Shown here in pieces: positions 20,394 through 27,331 of a stretch of DNA of 27,331 nucleotides; the stretch's first letter is position 1, and every line of letters starts with the position of its first letter. The stretch lies in assembly GCA_943704525.1 (NCBI GenBank), contig CALSCQ010000070.1, forward strand, positions 1 to 27,331. Reading direction: 5' to 3'. A model generated the notes under the pieces. The model saw only the letters and a program-made list of their open reading frames with translations, was not told the origin of the DNA and searched no databases. This stretch comes from Pigoraptor vietnamica. Its lineage: Eukaryota; Opisthokonta; Filasterea. The translations under genes and the position numbers were made by a program.

Positions 20394-20750
20394 TGTGTGT
20401 GCGTGTGTGTGTGCGTGCGTGTGAGTGTGTGTGAGTGTGTGTGTGTGGAGTGGTGTGTGTGTGCGTGCGTGTGTGTGTGTGTGTGTATGTGTGTGTCTGT
20501 GTGTCTGTGCGTACGCGTGCGCTTGCGTGTGTCAGTAGTAGTGTCATTAGTGCCAGTGCCTGTGTGCCGGTGTGTGTGCGTGTATGTATGTGTGTGCGTG
20601 GGCACGTGTGTATGCCGGGGTGCATGTGTGTATGTCTGGTTGCCGGCGTGTGTATGACAGTGTGTGTTGGTGCGTTGTGCGTGCCTGTGTGCGCTCGCAA
20701 GCATGTGTCGTGAATGTACACCGTGTGTGCTGGCGTGTCTACATGTCGCG
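20394..20750. repeat. GT-rich low-complexity block
   Basis: More than 300 bp of interrupted gtgtgc/gtgtgt repeats with scattered single-base variation. This irregularity separates it from the pure (CA)n arrays elsewhere. Similar but sparser sequence continues to about 20960. Confidence 0.85.
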
Positions 20751-21442
20751 TGTCAGGCAGTTGGTTTGTCCCACGTAGTACGCGTGTGCGCGCTGTGTGT
20801 GTCGTGAATGTGTGCTGAGTGTGTGCGTGTCAGTCATGTCGGGGTTTGCTCTGCATACATGCGCGCATGTGCGCGCTGTGTGTCTCGTGAATGTGCGCGT
20901 GTGTGCGTGTCAGTCTCATGTCGGTCTGTTCTGCTTACATGCGCGCATGTGTGCGTGTGTACATGTGTTTGCGAATGGTTTGGTGGCAGCAGGGTCAGTG
21001 GGGTATCGCGCGCAGCCATTGCTCTGCACTCACCGCCCGGCTTCATGCCGGTACTAAAAGTGAATTGTTCGTGCGCGCCAAGTTCAGTGCCGTTGTTATG
21101 TGCCAATATTTGTGCAAACGAGAACAGAGGCGCGCGGTGCACACCCGCGAGCCACAACACGCGCACGCACGACGCTCCACTTGGGACGCATTCGCACACA
21201 CCACCGCATGGCGCACTTACAGAGGACCGTTCATCTCAGATCTGCAATTTGGCACTGTCAACGCGCGCAACAAACTGGGGCGTTATGGCATCAGCTGCGG
21301 AGAGAGAGATTCCTGTTTGGGGGTACGCGACGGGCGAGTTCAACCACATGGCGCTGGCAGTCACCCACGCACACATGCTACACAGACGGATGCACGCACG
21401 CGCCGGCACACACACACAAACTTGCAACACAGATGTACGCAA

Positions 21443-21447
21443 CACAG

Positions 21448-21497
<50 letters not shown>

Positions 21498-21648
21498 GGA
21501 TGCACACCTATGCACAAGCACGCACACGTCACGCACACACACACACACATACACTGAAACACACACACACCACACACACACACATACACTGCAACACACA
21601 CACCACACACACACCACACACACACACACATACACTGCAACACACTGC

Positions 21649-21686
<38 letters not shown>

Positions 21687-21690
21687 ACAC
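21443..21690. repeat. CA-rich compound microsatellite
   Basis: Several (CA)n runs (about 21446-21489, 21534-21548, 21655-21684) are separated by short spacers such as accacac and the repeated motif acatacactgcaacac or acatacactgaaacac, which recurs three times. Confidence 0.85.
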
Positions 21691-22718
21691 GCACCTGCGC
21701 ACGCACACAGATGCACGCACACACTACGGACGGTACTCACACAGACACACAGACTGTGTACAGGGAAACTATCACCACACGAAAACAAGAACGCCACTGT
21801 TACTTTACTTTGCGCTCGCCCGCAACCCTCGCGCCTCTGACGCACATCGATGCACGCGCACACGCAAACGATGGATGCAATGCTCAACAGCGGGGCCCAA
21901 TGTACGCACCAAATTCCACAGATTCCAATTGGGATGTGTCACGTGACAAGGCAGTGTGCTCACTTACTATAGTGCCTCTGCTGTGCATCCACGTACCACG
22001 GCAAATGAAATTGGTTCACGACTCGGATTGCTTCCGTCACGCACCGCGTCGCACCCTCTATCAAACTCAGTGTTCGCCTTCAGTTGGGCAGCCCGGCAAG
22101 TCGGCGGCGAGTGGTTCGCTGCCTGCCATCAGTTTCCCCGCCTTAGCTGGGGCTCTGACGGCATGCCGACCTGATTTGGACCCTCGAGACCGCTTCTGTT
22201 CACGAAGTGTTTGTTAAATAGAACCTTTTACTCTGAACACATTTGGCGCATTCATGACATCCGGCCCCTGCTGAGGTACAGGATTTCAAGTATGTATTAC
22301 TCAGTCGGCTTACCACCGAATTGTGCCGTGTACGTATCACTGATATGGGACTGAGGACGGCTTGGAGATGTTCGTATATATGCTCAGGGTAGTTTTACGC
22401 CTCGAAGAAGAGGGCCTTGCAGCCATGGGGAAGGGCTTCTGGACTGTGTCCCATCCCGTGGTCGAGGGTTCAAGGCCCCAAGGTTGGCAGTTTAATTGGG
22501 TTTTTTCGTCAACGGTTGGCATCGCGCGCTCGGCATTCCTCATTCTTCGCATAGCAGCACTTGTCCCAGGCAGCCAATAGAGTTGCTCAAATGGGGCGAA
22601 TTCCTTGCAGATTGGAATTCGGCCTCATAACGCACTGCCGTTGGTCAAAACCACAGCAGGGTGCTCCAAACGTTCCAAGCTCCATGCATTCTGCGCATAC
22701 CGAAGAGTTGGGTGTGTG

Positions 22719-22861
22719 GTTGCCTATTGTTTCAGCCGACTGCGTCACCTCTTCCCGTCACTGCACACACTGTAATGAAGCTCGTCACGTTGCCTATTGT
22801 CAGTTTCAGCCGACTGCGTCACCTCTTCCCGTCTGACTCGGCACACACTGTAATGAAGCTC
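22719..22861. repeat. Imperfect tandem duplication of about 65-73 bp
   Basis: Two copies (22719-22783 and 22789-22861) begin gttgcctattg, share cagccgactgcgtcacctc, and end cacacactgtaatgaagct. Small insertions in the second copy account for the length difference. Confidence 0.85.
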
Positions 22862-22940
22862 CGGCGTCACGTCATCCGTTTCGCGACTGCCATTGGAGTC
22901 AGAGACATCTCATCCATCCGGTGTACATGCTGTGACGCGA

Positions 22941-22960
22941 TTTTTTTTTTTTTTTTTTTT
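22941..22960. repeat. T20 homopolymer
   Basis: Twenty consecutive T about 100 bp upstream of the start of the unknown gene at 23061. It may be a nucleosome-excluding poly(dA:dT) tract in that promoter or the tail of an old retroposed copy. No adjacent element was recognised. Confidence 0.8.
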
Positions 22961-23023
22961 CGACTTGAGGGATCCACAATCTAGTTCTCGATTACTGTAT
23001 AGGTTGATTGCTTCCTCAAAGAG

Positions 23024-23045
23024 ATAAGTTTTGGCGGCCAATCAG
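23024..23045. promoter_or_regulatory. E2F-like and CCAAT-like elements before the gene at 23061
   Basis: The sequence agttttggcggccaatcag combines a TTTTGGCGG core (E2F-like) with CCAAT, 16-35 bp upstream of the first ATG. The match is by eye only. Confidence 0.3.
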
Positions 23046-23060
23046 AATTCAATCCGCAAC

Positions 23061-24786
23061 ATGATTGGCCGCAGCAAGAGGCCCCGCGCCGAGGGTGCCC
23101 CTACTGGCAACGGAGGGGGTGGCCTGCGGAAGTCCGCGCGCCTGCATTCGGCGCCGCCGGTGGGCGACGCAGCAGTGCGGCAGCAAAGCGCCGTGCAGCC
23201 CGTGACGATACCGACGGTTATGCTCCCCCCCCCGGCGACGGGCAATACTTCCGACGCTGTCGACAGGTGGACCGAGTCCCTTATTGACGACATTGCGGGT
23301 CTTATTCGGCGCTCAAACGAGGGCGACGGCGGCGCCATGACACCGAGCCAGTGCACTGAGTTCACCTGTACTACTGCGTCGGTATGTTTCTCATCACGGC
23401 AAAGCTCTGGATCACGAGCCGGCTCGGGACGCGTCGATTGCGAAGCGACCTTGTCGCAGGGTCGACGCGGGGTGCAGTGCCCTTCCAGATTCACGTGTCG
23501 GACATTCTCGAAGTGCTCGCAGCAAGGGCATCCGGCGCCCGTGATTCGGCCACCGCGCCGGGGCGAACGTCAACTGAAGCAGCGCGTGTTGGACTTGTGC
23601 GAGGGCTGGGACGAGGTGAGGCAGAGCGACGCAATGTCAGTGTTCGCTGCCTTCGCGGCCGCACTGAGTGCAAGCTCCGTGCCGTACGTCGACATGTCCG
23701 GGGCGGCGGCTCCGGCGGTCCTGTGCTCGACGAATTTGGAAGCAACCGTCGTGGTCCTGCTCTGCGGAAAATTCCTGCGGTTTCTTCGCGAACATGGGGC
23801 ATTGAGCGCTACGCGCGTGGACGCTGACAACTTTTGGCGCGTCATCGCCGGCAATGTGGCGGTTCCCACAACTGGCGCTGGCATACGTCTCGTCACCCGC
23901 GATGTGCAGCAGGCGGCATGGGAAGACGTGATTAGAAGCCTTGCCGAGCCGGCGGAACAGTCTGGGACGCCGGCGGCGCGGGCCGGCACCACCTCCGACG
24001 GCCGCGGGGTTCCGGCCGGGACAGGCACCAGCCGTCAGCCGGCGACGGCCGATCCCGCACTGGCATCCGCGGCACGGACGGGGGCGGACAGCACCACGCC
24101 GGCGGCCACTGCTAGGGCTGGCACGACCCCCACCGCCGCCACCCGCACGGGCAAACAGTCTGCCATCCAGTCGCAAGCGGCCGGTTGCACGGATTCAATG
24201 CCGGCTGGGACACACGTGGGTTTTTTTTTTTTTGGCAATGGGTGAGTAACTTGAAATGCGGCTGACTCTGCGATTGTTTGACGTCACAGGAGAGTGCGGA
24301 ACTCACGGCTACTGACGTCATCAAAGCGCTCCATTCGCAGCTCAGGCACATGCCGTATGTGACGGAAGGTGGAGTGTTCTGGCCGTTCGGTTCACTATTA
24401 TTTCTCGAAGCCGAAATGAGTGACTTGGGCCCGGCAAATGCCTTACTGCAGATGATGAAGACGACATTGTCGATGCCACGCGCGACCATCTCCGTGGCCA
24501 GAGACATTCCTTCGTGCGCAATGTTGCAGGTCTCTTGGGCCTGCACACCAACTCCAACCGCGAGGTGTTGCTGCGCCGAATTGCCTTTGTCGCACACGGA
24601 AAATGCCTCGAAAAGCTCACCGAGGGCGATTTTAGCGGTCAAGTCGTTCAGCCAAAAGGCAGCTCCACGGAAACAGCGACACTGCTCAAAGAGTTGGGCT
24701 TGGTGGCGGACACACTATGCCAGGCGAAGACGCCGCCGAACCAGAGTCGGCTGCACGCGCAAGGCGGTTTCCGTTGCCGGAGTTGA
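23061..24786 (+). CDS. Unknown protein, probably nuclear, with a basic N-terminus and a Thr/Ala-rich linker
   Basis: Proposed exons are 23061-23381, 23460 (or 23523)-24215, 24290-24368 and 24452-24786, giving about 475-496 residues. I do not recognise it. The N-terminus (MIGRSKRPRAEG, then LRKSARLH) is basic and could be a nuclear localisation signal. The centre is helical (MSVFAAFAAALSA, VVVLLCGKFLRFLREHG). A Thr/Ala/Gly/Pro low-complexity linker lies at about 300-385. The C-terminal part (RNVAGLLGLHTNSNREVLLR followed by RIAF) is loosely reminiscent of a SAP-like helix-turn-helix, but this is weak. The acceptor of exon 2 is uncertain. The third intron (24369-24451) was chosen because it brings an acidic DDEDDIVDATRDH stretch into frame; reading through without splicing keeps an open frame to 24892. 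The 3' end overlaps a minus-strand frame. Confidence 0.55.
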
Positions 24787-25054
24787 TACTGCCGACCGCC
24801 GTAGTGTCGACGCGCGCCGAGCTGCCGTGCGCCGGCGGCTGGTGTTGACTGACACCGTCGCTCAAGCCGCCAATGCCGCCGCCTGGCTGTGACTGAGAGG
24901 GCGCGATGGGCGATGCCAGCGCCAGAGAGGTAAGAACGGTAAGCACAGAAACAAGCCCAAGGAATGCCAGTGCGACAGCTGCACGGCGCCGTCCGCGTTC
25001 CCCTGTACTGCTGTGGCCGCCGCCGGCCCGCGCTCTGATAGCGGTGCGGCGCAT
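24686..25054 (-). CDS. Possible small single-pass membrane protein
   Basis: A 122-residue open frame starts at ATG 25054: a basic head (RRTAIRARAGGG, then RGRRR), one hydrophobic segment of about 24 residues (ALAFLGLVSVLTVLTSLALA), and a Ser/Gly/Gln/Pro-rich tail of low complexity. The pattern fits a type II signal anchor or a signal peptide. Codon use looks like the neighbouring genes. No homologue was recognised, and the tail overlaps the last exon of the plus-strand gene by 101 bp, so one of the two calls may be wrong there. An exon structure is possible but not evident. Confidence 0.35.
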   Translation of the reverse strand: MRRTAIRARAGGGHSSTGERGRRRAAVALAFLGLVSVLTVLTSLALASPIAPSQSQPGGGIGGLSDGVSQHQPPAHGSSARVDTTAVGSINSGNGNRLARAADSGSAASSPGIVCPPPSPTL

Positions 25055-25273
25055 GATGCCGTGTAAGAGCACCACGACTTGCAAAACTCGGAGGCGTGAA
25101 AGAAGAGTGAAGGACGAGTGAGAGCAAAAATAGGAGGAATGTTTGCGCACGCGGTAAGGAGAGAGAGAGGGGGGTTCGTGGAGAGTGTAGGGTATAGGAA
25201 AAATCAAATTGAAACCCGTGGCACATTTCGCTCGCAAATTCGCAAATTCAAATTACGAGCTGTCTCAATCCTT

Positions 25274-25318
25274 GTGGAGAATGCAGGGGTACTAATAAAA
25301 GTACCCCTGTGGAGAATG
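25274..25318. repeat. Perfect 10-bp inverted repeat with AATAAA loop, flanked by 10-bp direct repeats
   Basis: The stem is 25284-25293 (caggggtact) paired with 25300-25309, perfectly complementary. The 6-base loop (25294-25299) reads aataaa. The direct repeats gtggagaatg lie at 25274-25283 and 25309-25318. No gene is assigned to this spot. Confidence 0.85.
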
Positions 25319-25338
25319 TCAACAAAGCACGCGGCGGA

Positions 25339-25503
25339 CGAGATCTCGGCAATTTTCATGTGCAATTAACGTCACGTGAGCAGACATCAGCATGGCGAAA
25401 TGGGTTCGCATTATAAGGAGGATTTCGTGGGGCCTTACTAGAAAGTGAAGCCGATTTTTTCCTTATTTGGCACGTCACGTGCCGAATGTAGCGAGATCTC
25501 GGC
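25339..25503. promoter_or_regulatory. Candidate promoter of the glycosyltransferase-like gene with paired palindromes
   Basis: The palindrome CGAGATCTCG followed by GC occurs twice (25339-25350 and 25492-25503). ACGTCACGTG also occurs twice (near 25369-25378 and 25472-25481), in the opposite order. A TATAAGG motif lies at 25412-25418, about 175 bp before the start codon. CACGTG is the same core found in the CAPS/GK and Maf upstream regions. Function is inferred. Confidence 0.45.
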
Positions 25504-25591
25504 GATTCGCTACGCATTATCATCCCATTTGGGGGATGGCCCGTCAAGGTGTTCAGTTGTGCTCTGTCACACGTGCCAATCCGCAAAAATA

Positions 25592-26760
25592 ATGACAACA
25601 CGCCGTCGCTTGTGCATTTTTGCGGCCGTGGGTTTCGCCAGTCTTGCGCTGGCCATGCGGCTGGCCTTAAATTGGTCTGCCGAATGGAATGCGCACTTGC
25701 CGGCGGTCGTCTACTCTAACAACGACAACGTCACGCGCGAATTGTGGGCCGCACCTCTCGAAGGCCGAGAGGCCGCTATTGTCGCGGGGCTCAGTCGAGC
25801 TGACGACCGACTGCGCATTCTCGTCGTTGCCATCCACTTTAATCGCAACGACCTCATTTCGCTGCAGCTGTGCAGTCTACGCGAAAACCTTCGAAATCCC
25901 TTCGACTATGTCGTCATTAATGACGGCAAGGACACGGCCACACATGCGTCCATTTCGGCGGAGTGTGCTCGGCTTGGAGTGCCGTGCATATCGACGCCGC
26001 TCGTTCGATTTTATCCAATTAACCCCTCCATAGAGGTGGGCCGAACGATCGACTGGTTGCTCTCGCACGTCGCGAATCCATCGGGCCGGCTTCTGCTGTC
26101 GATGCAGTCGGATTATCTGCTCGTGAAGCCGCTGGACTTGCGCGCGTATATGGACGGTCGAACGATCGCGGGCTGCTGGGACGTTCGCGAACACGGGGGC
26201 GTGCGTGTCAGTTACATTATCGACGGCATTTTTGCGTATGACGCTGCGTCGTTGCCTGATCCGGAAGACCTAGTATTTGGGTGCGATCCAGAGGGTTGCT
26301 TTTACAACGGTGTGCGTGGCGATACGGGCGTGAAGACTGCTGGATATTTCGAGAGGCACCCCGACGTCGCCGTGCGCTCGATACCTTTTAGTCGTGCCCT
26401 TACGCGCGCGCATCTCGCGAACGAAACGTCGCCTCTCTCACGGCAACTGTACCGAATTGATCTCGACATTTGCGAAGCGGCGGGTCTCTCAGGAGGATAT
26501 ATCGAGGTCTACGGCGAGCATGCTGAAATCCTCCACTTGCACTCGGCGAGCGGGTGGAATAAGAACCTGGGGGACGTCCACGACCGCCGCTGGGCTGCGC
26601 TTGTCCTGCTCCTCCGAGATGAGTGGAGTTGCCCTGGTGAGTACTTGTATTTGTTGCTGACTGTTGCGGGTGCGTCATGCTTCTGCTCTCAGGCGAGTCA
26701 TTTGGGTTTAGCAGCCGAGTGGATGTCGTCTTCAACCGTTCTATTTTGACTCGTCTTTGA
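25592..26760 (+). CDS. Type II membrane protein resembling a GT-A-fold glycosyltransferase
   Basis: Exons 25592-26636 and 26693-26760 (56-nt GT-AG intron, phase 1) give 370 residues. The start MTTRRRLCIFAAVGFASLALAM is a short basic tail plus one hydrophobic helix, as in Golgi type II glycosyltransferases. Then comes ILVVAIHFNRNDLISL with VINDGKDTATH, a Rossmann-like nucleotide-sugar half. RLLLSMQSDYLLVKPLDL may place a metal-binding acidic residue in the SDY position of a DXD motif. FGCDPEGCFYNGVRGDTG is Cys- and Gly-rich, and HLHSASGWNKN is near the C-terminus. I cannot assign a CAZy family or a substrate. Splicing the intron replaces an implausible hydrophobic tail with ESFGFSSRVDVVFN. Base composition is less GC-rich than the left-hand genes. 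The alternative is another nucleotide-binding lumenal enzyme. Confidence 0.6.
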
Positions 26761-26829
26761 AACTGCAGCACCGCAGCCGGCATGAAATGAATTTGCGATT
26801 GTTTCATTAAACGCGAAGGTCGGGTATGT

Positions 26830-26976
26830 TCACGACATGTGCCGATCCACGCGTCGCAGCACCCTTGCCCGCACGAATTCGGGATGATTGTTGAGAGCAA
26901 CATAGCCGTCCCCGCAGGCGAGGATGTCACATAAATTGCCAGCGGCGCAAGGCCAGCAGTCGGCACAAGGCCAAAT
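26830..26976 (-). CDS. Possible last exon of a truncated minus-strand gene
   Basis: An open stretch follows a plausible acceptor (cttcagctcag, ending at 26977) and ends at TGA. It encodes 48 residues: a Cys-rich start (IWPCADCWPCAAGNLC), then DGYVALNNHPEFVRARVLRR. It would be convergent with the glycosyltransferase-like gene. Upstream sequence in the same frame stays open to 27126, but no earlier exon could be defined before the contig ends. The family was not recognised. Confidence 0.3.
   Translation of the reverse strand: MWPCADCWPCAAGNLCDILACGDGYVALNNHPEFVRARVLRRVDRHMS

Positions 26977-27331
<355 letters not shown>

Larger units (their letters stand above)
19661..23060. other. Gene-poor 3.4-kb region
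   Basis: This lies between the divergent P5B gene (minus) and the unknown gene at 23061 (plus). It contains the P5B upstream sequence, a GT-rich block (about 20394-20960), a CA-rich block (about 21360-21790), an imperfect duplication at 22719-22861 and a T20 run. Open frames exist at 19932-20327, 21060-21360 and 21956-22174, but none resembles a known family or joins convincingly to others. A minus-strand stretch near 21027-21130 (ending at a GTGAGT donor) and another near 21230-21350 look exon-like. I cannot build a gene from them. Confidence 0.5.

Noticed and set aside
20394-20730. Open frames of Cys/Val or His/Thr repeats in GT/CA regions here and at 16690-17334, 17207-17428 and 21236-21840
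   Set aside because: Any frame through (GT)n or (CA)n stays open; there is no sign of a real protein.
22410-22490. A tRNA or tRNA-derived SINE suggested by a GGTTCAAGGCC box-B match near 22467
   Set aside because: The flanking bases do not form a 5-bp T-stem, and no box A was found at the right distance.
22337-22552. Minus-strand 71-codon frame
   Set aside because: It has no recognisable family, no splice partners and no supporting context.

Overview
The window is a contig from a GC-rich, intron-bearing eukaryote, most likely a unicellular one. Genes are split by short introns (about 55-450 nt), lie close together on both strands, use standard stop codons, and are surrounded by (CA/GT)n, (GA/CT)n, poly-G and poly-T tracts. 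No prokaryotic signal (operons, Shine-Dalgarno sites) is seen. I cannot name the organism. One intron has the signature of the minor (U12) spliceosome, which limits the host to lineages that keep that machinery. Both ends of the window stop in simple sequence (G22 on the left, (GA)n on the right), so the outermost genes are cut.

Layout: (1) 31-4543, minus: 16 exons of a CAPS/CADPS-type secretory priming protein (N-terminal region, C2, PH, MUN-type region), with the C-terminus lost off the left edge. (2) 4544-5234: shared upstream region with five CACGTG boxes in 57 bp. (3) 5235-6715, plus: an N-terminally acylated guanylate-kinase-like protein with a Ser-to-Arg change in the P-loop, so perhaps a pseudo-enzyme. 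(4) 6937-8309, minus: a complete Maf/ASMTL-N-type nucleotide pyrophosphatase whose four introns are GC-AG, GT-AG, GT-AG and AT-AC. (5) 8479-12823, plus: a large protein I do not recognise, carrying an internal duplication, plus a set of helical exons that probably belong to the same gene. (6) 13273-19660, minus: a complete 16-exon P5B (ATP13A-type) P-type ATPase of about 1,220 residues. (7) 19661-23060: gene-poor, rich in GT/CA tracts. (8) 23061-24786, plus: an unknown, probably nuclear, four-exon gene. (9) 24686-25054, minus: a possible small single-pass membrane protein that overlaps it tail to tail. (10) 25592-26760, plus: a type II membrane protein resembling a GT-A-fold glycosyltransferase, with one intron. 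(11) 26830-26976, minus: a possible last exon of another gene.

Functionally, CAPS (priming of regulated secretory vesicles), an acylated GK-domain protein (the membrane scaffold theme of MAGUKs) and a P5B ATPase (an endolysosomal or vesicular polyamine transporter in the known family) all point to the endomembrane and secretory system. The head-to-head arrangement of the first two around one E-box cluster suggests, but does not prove, shared regulation. Exon boundaries were derived by hand from splice-site motifs, reading-phase agreement and protein-family alignment from memory; no transcript data were available.
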